Assembly (NCBI GenBank): GCA_035688265.1 | Contig: DASSNE010000014.1 | Span: 1 to 64,000, forward strand | Length of the DNA stretch: 64,000 nt | Direction of reading: 5' to 3' | From: DASSBR01 sp035688265 | Lineage (GTDB): Bacteria > Pseudomonadota > Gammaproteobacteria > Natronospirales > DASSBR01 | Shown here: positions 41,208 to 48,941 of the stretch, one piece after another | How the letters are laid out: every line of letters starts with the position of its first letter | Numbering within the stretch: position 1 is the stretch's first letter | The notes under the pieces: model-generated | Seen by the model: the letters and a program-made list of their open reading frames with translations, nothing else | Databases searched by the model: none | What the model was told of the DNA's origin: nothing | Position numbers and translations under genes: made by a program

Positions 41208-42998
41208 TCAATACACCCGCTTCTTCGGCGGGAACGGTTCGATCTCGTCGCTCATCGTGTAGCTGTGGACCGGCCGATAGTCGAGCCTGACCTGGCCGTC
41301 GTCGCCGAGCCACGAGAGCGTGTGCTTCATCCAGTTTTCGTCGTCGCGATCCGGATAGTCCTCGCGCGCATGGGCGCCGCGGCTTTCCTTGCGGTTGATC
41401 GCGGAACTGACGGTCACGGTGGCATTCGCCAGCAGGTTGGCCAGTTCAAACGTCTCCGCCAGATCGCTGTTCCAGATCAACGAGCGATCGGTGACGTGCA
41501 CGTTCGCAAACGATTCGACCACGCGATTCAGGCGCTTCTGCCCTTCCTCCAGCGTCTCGGCGGTGCGGAAGACGGCGACGTCTTCCTGCATGACCTTCTG
41601 CATCGACGCGCGAATCGCGGCGGTCGGTTGATCGCCGTTGGCGTAACGCACCTTGTCGAAGCGGTCGAGGATCTTTTCTTTCGAGGCGTCGGACAGCTTG
41701 CCGTGCGGGGTGTTGGGCTTGACGATTTCCGCACAGCGGTAGGCCGCGGAACGACCGAAGACGACAAGATCGAGCAACGAGTTCGATCCCAGGCGATTGC
41801 CACCATGAACCGAGACGCATGCCGCTTCGCCGACGGCCATCAAACCGGGAACGACCGAATCCGGGTCGCCGTCCTTGAGAGTCACGACTTCTCCATGGAA
41901 GTTGGTGGGAATGCCGCCCATGTTGTAATGCACGGTCGGCAGCACCGGGATGGGCTCGCGGGTCACGTCGACGCCGGCGAAGATGCGCGCGGTTTCGGAG
42001 ATGCCCGGCAGCCGTTCGTGCAGCACTTCGGGGCCGAGGTGCTCGAGATGCAGGAAAATGTGATCCTTGTGCTCGCCGACGCCGCGGCCTTCGCGGATTT
42101 CCATGGTCTCGGCGCGGCTGACGACATCGCGCGATGCCAGATCTTTCGCATTGGGCGCGTAGCGCTCCATGAAGCGGTCGCCGTCGGAGTTGGTAAGGTA
42201 ACCGCCCTCGCCGCGCGCGCCTTCGGTGATCAGGCAGCCCGCGCCGTAGATGCCGGTCGGGTGGAATTGCACGAACTCCATATCCTGCAGCGGAATGCCG
42301 GCGCGCAGCGCCATCGCATTGCCGTCGCCGGTGCAGGTGTGCGCGGAGGTGCAGGAGAAATAGGCACGGCCGTAGCCGCCGGTGGCCAGGATGACCATGT
42401 GCGCCTGGAAGCGGTGCAGCGTGCCGGTGGTGAGGTCCCACGCCATCACGCCGCGACAGGCGCCGTCGTCGTCCATGATCAGGTCGATGGCGAAATACTC
42501 GATGAAAAATTGGGCGTTGTGCTTGAGACTCTGCTGGTAGAGCGCGTGCAGCATCGCGTGGCCGGTGCGATCCGCCGCGGCGCAAGTGCGCTGCGCGGTG
42601 CCTTCGCCGAAGTTCGTGGTCATGCCGCCGAACGGGCGCTGGTAAATGCGGCCGGAGTCGGTGCGCGAAAATGGCACGCCCCAATGCTCGAGTTCGATTA
42701 CCGCCTGTGGCGCTTCGCGGCACATGTATTCAACCGCGTCCTGATCGGACAGGTAGTCGCCGCCCTTGACGGTGTCGTACATGTGCCAGGCCCAGTGGTC
42801 CTCGCCCATGTTGCCTAATGATGCCGCGATGCCGCCCTGTGCCGCGACCGTGTGACTGCGCGTTGGAAACACCTTGGTGACGCAGGCCGTGTTGAGCCCC
42901 TTCTCGGCCAGCCCCAGCGTCGCCCTCAGGCCAGCGCCGCCGGCGCCCACAACCACGACGTCGTAACGATGATCGATGACTTCATATGCTTTCGTCAT
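41208..42998 (-). CDS. sdhA: Succinate dehydrogenase flavoprotein subunit
   Basis: Oxidises succinate to fumarate in the TCA cycle and respiratory complex II. It is 596 aa. The Rossmann motif VVVGAGGAGLRATLGLAEKG is near residue 15. The His for covalent FAD is in FPTRSHTVAAQGG. The active-site segment HPTGIYGAGCLITEGARGEG is intact. The C-terminal Arg-rich capping domain is complete. The assembly factor SdhE is encoded downstream and an SDHAF4-like factor upstream. Confidence 0.99.
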   Translation of the reverse strand: MTKAYEVIDHRYDVVVVGAGGAGLRATLGLAEKGLNTACVTKVFPTRSHTVAAQGGIAASLGNMGEDHWAWHMYDTVKGGDYLSDQDAVEYMCREAPQAVIELEHWGVPFSRTDSGRIYQRPFGGMTTNFGEGTAQRTCAAADRTGHAMLHALYQQSLKHNAQFFIEYFAIDLIMDDDGACRGVMAWDLTTGTLHRFQAHMVILATGGYGRAYFSCTSAHTCTGDGNAMALRAGIPLQDMEFVQFHPTGIYGAGCLITEGARGEGGYLTNSDGDRFMERYAPNAKDLASRDVVSRAETMEIREGRGVGEHKDHIFLHLEHLGPEVLHERLPGISETARIFAGVDVTREPIPVLPTVHYNMGGIPTNFHGEVVTLKDGDPDSVVPGLMAVGEAACVSVHGGNRLGSNSLLDLVVFGRSAAYRCAEIVKPNTPHGKLSDASKEKILDRFDKVRYANGDQPTAAIRASMQKVMQEDVAVFRTAETLEEGQKRLNRVVESFANVHVTDRSLIWNSDLAETFELANLLANATVTVSSAINRKESRGAHAREDYPDRDDENWMKHTLSWLGDDGQVRLDYRPVHSYTMSDEIEPFPPKKRVY

Positions 42999-43001
42999 GC
43001 C

Positions 43002-43391
43002 TCAAACTCCGACGAACGCGATTCTCAGCACGGCCAGAATGCCGGCGATCGCGAGCAGAAAATTGAACAATCGAAGGACAATCAATGTCGCGGTTTTGAG
43101 CCACTTCGTGTGGACGTAATCTTCGACGATGACCTGCAGGCCGAGCGCTGAATGATAAAAAATGGCGGTGACCAGCAGGATCAGCGCGAGCATGATCCAG
43201 GGCTGGTGTATCCAGGCGATCGCGCCCGCGTAGTCGGCGGTAAAAACGGTGTACAGCAGCGAGAAGCAGAACCACAGCAGCAGCGGAACCAGCGCGATCG
43301 CCGTGAACCGCTGCGCGATCCAGTGTCCGGTGCCGTGATGGGCTGCGCCGTAGCCGCGCACTTCGCGAAGCGGCGTCCGATAATTGCTCAT
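43002..43391 (-). CDS. sdhD: Succinate dehydrogenase membrane anchor subunit
   Basis: The ATG at 43391 (MSNYRTPLREVRGYGAAHHG) overlaps the sdhC stop as ATGA and gives 129 aa. Three hydrophobic helices are visible: AIALVPLLLWFCFSLLYTVF, IMLALILLVTAIFYHSALGL and ATLIVLRLFNFLLAIAGILA. The His in FYHSALG or nearby is a likely heme b or quinone-site ligand. It anchors the SdhAB dimer. Confidence 0.95.
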   Translation of the reverse strand: MSNYRTPLREVRGYGAAHHGTGHWIAQRFTAIALVPLLLWFCFSLLYTVFTADYAGAIAWIHQPWIMLALILLVTAIFYHSALGLQVIVEDYVHTKWLKTATLIVLRLFNFLLAIAGILAVLRIAFVGV

Positions 43392-43786
43392 GCCCCGCCT
43401 CCCATGACGATGAAGCCGAAGATCCAGGTCACGATCGTGCACGCCGCGGCGATGCCGATCACCACCCAGCTCACGTTATGCGCGACGTGGATGTCGAAGC
43501 CCTTGCCGGCATCCCAGAACAGGTGGCGAATGCCATTGCACAGGTGATAGAAAAAGGCCATCGCCCACAGCATCAATAATGCGATGCCCCACCCGGAGTG
43601 GAAAAAGCCCTGTGCGATCACGTAGCTGTCCGGCCCGAGCGCGGCGCAAATCAGCCAGAACACCAGCGCGGCGGAGCCGACGGACAGCCACATGCCCGAC
43701 GCGCGGTGCATGATCGACGTCGCCATCGTCAGCGGCCATTTGTAGATTTGCAGGTGGGGCGAGAGAGGTCTGTCAGCGGTATTCAT
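43388..43786 (-). CDS. sdhC: Succinate dehydrogenase cytochrome b556 subunit
   Basis: A 132-aa membrane subunit starting MNTADRPLSPHLQIYKWPLT. The family signature HRASGMWLS lies at the start of helix 1, and HLCNGIRHLFWDAG carries the heme-ligand His at the end of helix 2. Three membrane segments in all. It is preceded by 9 bp and a 54-codon SDHAF4-like gene. Confidence 0.97.
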   Translation of the reverse strand: MNTADRPLSPHLQIYKWPLTMATSIMHRASGMWLSVGSAALVFWLICAALGPDSYVIAQGFFHSGWGIALLMLWAMAFFYHLCNGIRHLFWDAGKGFDIHVAHNVSWVVIGIAAACTIVTWIFGFIVMGGGA

Positions 43787-43795
43787 TTTGTGCCT

Positions 43796-43960
43796 CTAGA
43801 AATCGATGCACCGGCCTTTCTTCTCCCAGTCGCCGTAGCGCGTCGGCTCCGGTCCCTTGGGTCCGCCGTGTTCCTTAACCGGCTTTGCATCATCGTGCCG
43901 ATCGGTGGCATCCGAAGACCGCTCAGGGTCATTCGGCTCGTTTTTGACGGAATCGTCCAT
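43796..43960 (-). CDS. SDHAF4-like (DUF1674) succinate dehydrogenase assembly factor
   Basis: A short gene of 54 codons with ATG at 43960 and TAG at 43796-43798. The N-terminal 30 residues are acidic and polar (MDDSVKNEPNDPERSSDATD), and the C-terminus GPEPTRYGDWEKKGRCIDF is the DUF1674 signature shared with eukaryotic SDHAF4, which binds flavinylated SDHA before SDHB joins. It ends 9 bp before sdhC, making it the first gene of the operon. Length and motif make the assignment firm; the role here is inferred from the eukaryotic factor. Confidence 0.9.
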   Translation of the reverse strand: MDDSVKNEPNDPERSSDATDRHDDAKPVKEHGGPKGPEPTRYGDWEKKGRCIDF

Positions 43961-44059
43961 TCAGCAGTCCTTGACGCCGAGCGGGAACGGGATAAGGTGA
44001 TAACGGTGCGATAACGGCGGAATGTTACCATAGTCTGCACCCTGACCGACATTCTCCCG

Positions 44060-44908
44060 ATGACTGACGAGCCCAACACACCCGTGCTCTGCGGGCTGAA
44101 AGATCACGCCCTGATCCGTGTGAGCGGCGCCGACGCGCGCACCTTTCTGCAGGGCCAGTTGAGCAACGACGTGCGGGAGGTCACGCCCGCACAAAGCCGG
44201 TTGGCGAGCCTGAATACGCCGCAGGGCCGTACGCTCGCGCTGATGCGGCTGTTCGAATTCGAGGGCGAGCTGATGCTGTCCCTGCCCCGCACCCTGCAAA
44301 TGCCGATCGTCGAGCGACTGCGCAAATACATCCTGCGCTCGCGCGTCGAGTTGGCGCCGGCGGACGATCTGGCCGGTTTCGGCCTCGCTGGAGAATCGGC
44401 CGCGGCCGCTTTGGGCAAGGCGGGCATTACGCCGCCGGCATCGGTAAACGAGGCCTGCGCCAAAGAAGGGATTGTCGCGATCCGCGTCCCGAGCCCGTCC
44501 GGGGACCGCTTCGAATTGTACGGCCGCGGCGAGGCGATGGCCGCGGTTGGAAATGCGTTAAGCGACCTATGCGGCCGCGCCGATCCGGAAACCTGGCGTC
44601 TGCTCGACACGCTCGTGGGCATCCCGCTACTGGGCCCGGAAACCAGCGGCGAATTCGTCGCGCAAATGCTGAATCTCGACCAACTCGGCGCGATCAACTT
44701 CAAAAAAGGCTGTTATGCAGGCCAGGAAATCATCGCGCGCGCGCACTACCGCGGCCAGGTCAAGCGCCGGCTGAAACTGCTGTTCAGGAACGCGCCGGCG
44801 CGGCCGGGCGAATCGATCAATATCGCCGAGAACGTGTCCGCCGCCGTTGTGCAGAGCGTACCTCGACCGGAGGGCGATTTTGCCGTGCTGGTCGTCGCGC
44901 CCGTCTGA
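44060..44908 (+). CDS. ygfZ: Folate-binding YgfZ/IBA57-family protein
   Basis: A 282-aa GcvT-like protein that helps maturation or repair of certain Fe-S enzymes in a folate-dependent way. The diagnostic motif KGCYAGQEIIAR lies near residue 217. The N-terminus has LIRVSGADARTFLQGQLSND. It is divergent from the sdh operon, sharing a 99-bp control region (43961-44059) with a GATAACGG repeat but no clear boxes. Association with Fe-S-rich SDH makes functional sense (inference). Confidence 0.95.
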   Translation: MTDEPNTPVLCGLKDHALIRVSGADARTFLQGQLSNDVREVTPAQSRLASLNTPQGRTLALMRLFEFEGELMLSLPRTLQMPIVERLRKYILRSRVELAPADDLAGFGLAGESAAAALGKAGITPPASVNEACAKEGIVAIRVPSPSGDRFELYGRGEAMAAVGNALSDLCGRADPETWRLLDTLVGIPLLGPETSGEFVAQMLNLDQLGAINFKKGCYAGQEIIARAHYRGQVKRRLKLLFRNAPARPGESINIAENVSAAVVQSVPRPEGDFAVLVVAPV

Positions 44909-44917
44909 CGGCTGCTT

Positions 44918-46405
44918 TTAGGCCTGCGGCCGCATCAGCGGGAACAGGATCACATCGCGAATCGACGGTGCATCGGTGAACAGCATCGTCAGGCGGTCGA
45001 TGCCGATGCCTTCGCCGGCCGTCGGCGGCATGCCGTATTCCAGCGTGTGGATGTAGTCTTCGTCGTAGTACATCGCCTCTTCGTCGCCACCCGCCTTGGC
45101 GGCGGCCTGCTCGCGGAAGCGTTCGGCCTGGTCTTCCGGATCGTTCAACTCGGAGAACCCGTTCGCCAGTTCACGCCCCCCGATGAACAGCTCGAATCGA
45201 TCCGTCACCGACGGGTCGGCGTCGTTGCGGCGCGACAGCGGGGACACTTCCGTCGGATACGCCGTCACGAACGTCGGCTGAATCAGCTTCGCCTCGACGG
45301 TCTTTTCGAAGATCTCGATCAGCAGCTTGCCCGCACCATATTCCGGCTTGACCGGAATATCCAGCTTCGCGGCAGCCTCGGAGAGATAATCGCGATCATT
45401 CAGCCGCGCGGCATCGAGATCGGGATTGTGCTCGGCCACCGCATCCTTGACCGAGACGCGCCGGAACGGCTGCCCGAAATCAAAATGCTCGCCCCACGCG
45501 TCGAGTTCCGCGGTGCCGTTCAACGCCTGCGCCATCGTCCGGATCAGCGCTTCGGTCAGGTCCATCAGGTCGTTGTAATCGGCGTAGGCCTGGTACAACT
45601 CCAGCATCGTGAACTCGGGATTGTGTCGTGTCGAGATGCCTTCGTTGCGGAAGTTGCGATTGATTTCGTACACGCGGTCGATACCGCCGACGACGAGCCG
45701 CTTCAGATACAGCTCCGGTGCGATGCGCAAATACAGCGGCATGTCGAGCGCGTTGTGATGCGTGATGAACGGCCGTGCGATCGCGCCGCCCGGGATCGGC
45801 TGCATCATCGGCGTTTCGACTTCGCGAAAATCGAGCGCGTCGAGAAACTGGCGCGTGTACGCAATGATGCGCGTACGGATCGCGAAGCGCCGCCGCGACT
45901 CCGGATTCATGAGCAGATCCAGATGACGCTGCCGGTAGCGCGCCTCCTGGTCCGTCAGGCCGTGGAATTTTTCCGGCAGCGGCCTGAGCGACTTGGTCAG
46001 CAGGCGCAGCTCGGTGACGCGCACGGTCAGTTCGCCCGTCTTCGTCTTGAACAGCACGCCGACTGCGCCGCAGATGTCGCCGACGTCAAAGCCTTTGAAG
46101 TCGGCATAGACGCCTTCCGGCAACGCGTCGCGCTCAACGAAAATCTGCATCTGACCGGTCGCGTCCTGCAGCTTGGCGAAGCTCGCCTTGCCCATGACGC
46201 GCTTCGCCATCATCCGCCCCGCGATATGGACGGTCACCGACTCGGCTTCGAGCGCCTCGGCCGACTTGCCGTCGTAGGCGTTGTGCAGGTCGAACGCGTT
46301 CGCGTCGCGGCGAAAGTCGTTCGGAAACGCGTTGCCGCGGCGGCGCAGTTCGGCCAGCTTTTCCCTGCGCGTGGCGATCAGCGCATTATCGTCCTGGTCG
46401 GTCAT
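44918..46405 (-). CDS. lysS: Lysyl-tRNA synthetase, class II
   Basis: Charges tRNA-Lys. It is 495 aa. The N-terminal OB fold contains VHIAGRMMAKRVMGKASFAK. Class II motif 1 is in FLDALDFREVETPMMQPIPG, motif 2 in YEINRNFRNEGISTRHNPEF, and motif 3 in PPTAGEGIGIDRLTMLF. It follows prfB by 14 bp, and tRNA-Lys itself lies just upstream of prfB in the same direction. Confidence 0.98.
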   Translation of the reverse strand: MTDQDDNALIATRREKLAELRRRGNAFPNDFRRDANAFDLHNAYDGKSAEALEAESVTVHIAGRMMAKRVMGKASFAKLQDATGQMQIFVERDALPEGVYADFKGFDVGDICGAVGVLFKTKTGELTVRVTELRLLTKSLRPLPEKFHGLTDQEARYRQRHLDLLMNPESRRRFAIRTRIIAYTRQFLDALDFREVETPMMQPIPGGAIARPFITHHNALDMPLYLRIAPELYLKRLVVGGIDRVYEINRNFRNEGISTRHNPEFTMLELYQAYADYNDLMDLTEALIRTMAQALNGTAELDAWGEHFDFGQPFRRVSVKDAVAEHNPDLDAARLNDRDYLSEAAAKLDIPVKPEYGAGKLLIEIFEKTVEAKLIQPTFVTAYPTEVSPLSRRNDADPSVTDRFELFIGGRELANGFSELNDPEDQAERFREQAAAKAGGDEEAMYYDEDYIHTLEYGMPPTAGEGIGIDRLTMLFTDAPSIRDVILFPLMRPQA

Positions 46406-46419
46406 GGCTTGCTCCCTGT

Positions 46420-47518
46420 CTAGAGCCCTTGTTTAAGGCTCGCTTCTATAAATTGATTCAAATCGCCGTCGAGCACCGCCTGTGTATTACCGGTTTCGAC
46501 GTGCGTGCGCAAGTCCTTGATCCGCGACTGGTCGAGGACGTAATTGCGAATCTGGCTGCCCCAGCCGATGTCCGACTTGCCTGCCTCGACGTTCTGCTGC
46601 TCGGCGCGGCGCTTCTGCATTTCCAGTTCGTATAGCTTCGCCTGCAACTGTTTCATCGCCGTGGCGCGATTCTTGTGCTGCGAGCGATCGTTCTGGCATT
46701 GCACGACGATGCCGGTCGGCAAATGCGTAATGCGCACCGCGGACTCGGTACGGTTGACGTGCTGGCCGCCGGCGCCGCTCGCGCGATACACATCGACGCG
46801 CAGATCCGCAGGGTTGATGTCGATCTCGACGTTGTCGTCGATCTCCGGCGACACGAACACCGCCGCGAACGAGGTGTGCCGGCGATTGCCGGAATCGAAC
46901 GGCGATTTGCGTACCAGCCGGTGCACCCCCGTTTCGGTGCGCAGCCAACCGTAGGCATACTCGCCGGCAAAGCGAATCGTCGCACTCTTGATGCCGGCGA
47001 CTTCGCCCTCGGACACTTCGATCAGCTCCGTCTCGAAGCCCTGCTGCTCGCCCCAGCGCAGGTACATGCGCAGCAGCATGTTGGCCCAGTCCTGCGCCTC
47101 GGTGCCGCCCGAACCGGCCTGGATGTCGAGAAACGCGTTGCTCGCGTCCATCTCGCCGGAGAACATGCGGTGAAATTCGAGCCGCGCGATGTCGGCTTCG
47201 AGGCTGGCCGTATCGGCGCCGATTTCAGCGACGGTCGTTTCGTCTTCCTCGGCGGCGGCGAGTTCCAGCAACTCGCGGGCATCCGCGATGCCGCTGGTCA
47301 GTCGATCGATTGTGCCGACGGTATCGGAAAGTTGCGCCCGCTCCCGCCCCAGATCCTGAGCCCGTGACGGATCGTCCCAGACCCCAGGGTCTTCCAGCTC
47401 GCGATCGACTTCTTCCAGCCGTTCCTTGCGCCGGTCGTAGTCAAAGATACCTCCTCAGGGCGCGGCAACGGCCCTCGAGGTCATCAAGCTGGGTGGCGAT
47501 GGGATTGATTTCTTCCAT
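46420..47518 (-). CDS. prfB: Peptide chain release factor 2 with programmed +1 frameshift
   Basis: Recognises UAA and UGA stops. The gene is in two frames. ATG 47518 opens 23 codons (MEEINPIATQLDDLEGRCRA then LRRYL) ending at an in-frame TGA (47441-47443). A +1 slip on CTT-TGA-C joins the main frame (DYDRRKERLEEVDRELEDPG). An internal Shine-Dalgarno, AGGAGG at 47450-47455, lies three bases before CTT, as in E. coli. The main frame has the SPF stop-recognition tripeptide (KSPFDSGN) and the catalytic GGQ (RASGAGGQHVNRTES). Confidence 0.97.
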
Positions 47519-47540
47519 GGGAGGGTCGGCGGCTCAAAAG

Positions 47541-47616
<76 letters not shown>

Positions 47617-47632
47617 GCATTGATAATTATAC

Positions 47633-47709
47633 TGGGGTGGACGATGGGACTCGAACCCACGACAACTGGAATCACAATCCAGGGCTCTACCAACTGAGCT
47701 ACGCCCACC
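47633..47709 (-). tRNA. tRNA-His (GTG anticodon)
   Basis: A 77-nt tRNA including the extra 5' G (-1) typical of tRNA-His and an encoded CCA. The anticodon stem-loop CTGGA-TTGTGAT-TCCAG gives GTG. The T-loop GTTCGAGTC is standard. It is the first gene of the minus-strand tRNA-prfB-lysS series. Confidence 0.97.
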
Positions 47710-47722
47710 GTTGAGGCGCGTA

Positions 47723-47751
47723 ATCATACCGGGTTTTGCCGGGCGCGTCAT
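47723..47751 (-). promoter_or_regulatory. Promoter for tRNA-His/tRNA-Lys (and probably prfB-lysS)
   Basis: On the minus strand ATGACG (47746-47751) and TATGAT (47723-47728) are separated by 17 bp. The -35 resembles the TTGACG of the divergent tRNA-Pro promoter 10 bp away. The transcription start falls near 47717, close to the tRNA-His 5' end. Confidence 0.65.
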
Positions 47752-47760
47752 CCTTGAAAA

Positions 47761-47789
47761 TTGACGCTAACCGCGCCGGCTCGTATTAT
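47761..47789 (+). promoter_or_regulatory. Promoter for tRNA-Pro/tRNA-Arg
   Basis: TTGACG (47761-47766) and TATTAT (47784-47789) are separated by exactly 17 bp. The start is expected near 47796, 8 bp before tRNA-Pro. It is back-to-back with the tRNA-His promoter. Confidence 0.8.
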
Positions 47790-47803
47790 CCTCCGTTCTT
47801 TAT

Positions 47804-47880
47804 CGGGGTATAGCGCAGCCTGGTAGCGCGTCTGCTTTGGGAGCAGAAAGTCGGGGGTTCGAATCCCTCTACCCCGACCA
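47804..47880 (+). tRNA. tRNA-Pro (TGG anticodon)
   Basis: A 77-nt tRNA with acceptor CGGGGTA paired to TACCCCG, encoded CCA, and anticodon loop TTTGGGA giving TGG. Followed by 18 bp and tRNA-Arg. Confidence 0.97.
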
Positions 47881-47898
47881 CTTTAGAGGCCGAGATTT

Positions 47899-47975
47899 GC
47901 GCCTGTAGCTCAACCGGATAGAGCATCGGCCTTCTAAGCCGACGGTTGCAGGTTCGAGTCCTGCCAGGCGCGCCA
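47899..47975 (+). tRNA. tRNA-Arg (TCT anticodon)
   Basis: A 77-nt tRNA with acceptor GCGCCTG paired to CAGGCGC, encoded CCA, and anticodon loop CTTCTAA giving TCT, which reads the rare AGA/AGG codons. It ends 26 bp before folD in the same direction, so folD may be read through from the tRNA promoter. Confidence 0.97.
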
Positions 47976-48001
47976 GCCACGGGCGCATAACAAGGTCCAG
48001 C

Positions 48002-48853
48002 ATGCCAGCAGACTTGATCGACGGGAAGGCGCTCGCCGCCGAAATTCGCGAGAACATCCGCCAGCAGGTTGCCGAACGCACCGCCCGCGGCGAACGGCCG
48101 CCGGGCCTGGCGGTCGTGCTGGTGGGCGACAATCCGGCGTCGAAGGTGTACGTCCGCAACAAGCGCGCCGGCTGCAAGGACATCGGCTTCGTCTCGAAAG
48201 CCTACGATCTGCCCGCTTCCACCGGCGAAGCCGACCTGCTGACCCTGATCGACCGCCTCAACGACGATCCGGAAATCGACGGCATCCTGGTGCAACTGCC
48301 GCTGCCGGAGCATATCACGCCCGCGACCGTGATCGAGCGCATCCGGCCGGACAAGGACGTGGACGGTTTTCACCCCTACAACGTCGGCCGCCTCGCGCAG
48401 CGCATTCCGCTGCTGCGACCGTGCACGCCGCTCGGCGTGATCCGGCTGCTGGAGCGCTACGGCGTGGACCCGGTCGGCAAGCATGCGGTCGTGGTCGGCG
48501 CGTCCAACATCGTCGGGCGGCCGATGGCGCTGGAGCTGCTGCTCGCGGGCGCGACCGTCACGGTCTGTCATCGCTTTACCCGCGATCTGCAACCGCTGGT
48601 CGAGCAGGCGGAACTGCTGGTCGTGGCAGTCGGCAAGCCGGGGTTGGTACCGGGCGAGTGGGTTCGGCCGGGGGCGGTGGTGATCGATGTCGGTTTCAAT
48701 CGGACCGAGGCGGGCTCGGTTGGTGACGTTGGCTTCGAGGCGGCGCGCGAGCGCGCGAGTTTGATTACGCCGGTGCCGGGTGGGGTCGGCCCGATGACCG
48801 TGGCGATGTTGCTCGCGAACACGCTGCAGGCGTCGCAGTCGCATCCGCTCTGA
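48002..48853 (+). CDS. folD: Bifunctional methylenetetrahydrofolate dehydrogenase/cyclohydrolase
   Basis: Interconverts one-carbon folates for purine and Met synthesis. It is 283 aa. Signatures VGDNPASKVYVRNKRAGCKD, EIDGILVQLPLPEH and TPVPGGVGPMTVAML are all intact, with the NADP-binding VVGASNIVGRPMALELL. It lies right after tRNA-Arg and converges on cysS, with array R4 between. Confidence 0.98.
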   Translation: MPADLIDGKALAAEIRENIRQQVAERTARGERPPGLAVVLVGDNPASKVYVRNKRAGCKDIGFVSKAYDLPASTGEADLLTLIDRLNDDPEIDGILVQLPLPEHITPATVIERIRPDKDVDGFHPYNVGRLAQRIPLLRPCTPLGVIRLLERYGVDPVGKHAVVVGASNIVGRPMALELLLAGATVTVCHRFTRDLQPLVEQAELLVVAVGKPGLVPGEWVRPGAVVIDVGFNRTEAGSVGDVGFEAARERASLITPVPGGVGPMTVAMLLANTLQASQSHPL

Positions 48854-48865
48854 AAAAAGTGCCTG

Positions 48866-48933
48866 GTGCTGAGTCGCTAGGACTGAGTTAAGAAACACGA
48901 TTCTTCACTCAGCACTAGCTACTCAGTCCTAGC
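48866..48933. repeat. Degenerate heptamer array R4 between folD and cysS
   Basis: Four 7-bp units from 48866 (GTGCTGA, GTCGCTA, GGACTGA, GTTAAGA), a 12-bp spacer, then four in complementary sense at 48906-48933 (CACTCAG, CACTAGC, TACTCAG, TCCTAGC). The layout matches R2: two half-arrays facing each other with a 12-13 bp spacer, so R2 and R4 are clearly related copies. It lies between convergent genes and could fold as a bidirectional hairpin. Confidence 0.82.
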
Positions 48934-48941
48934 GTCTATCC

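Noticed and set aside
43961..44059. Promoters in the sdhAF4/ygfZ divergent gap
   Set aside because: Several partial boxes (TTGACG, GATAAG, TATGGT) exist but none pairs at proper spacing; left uncalled.
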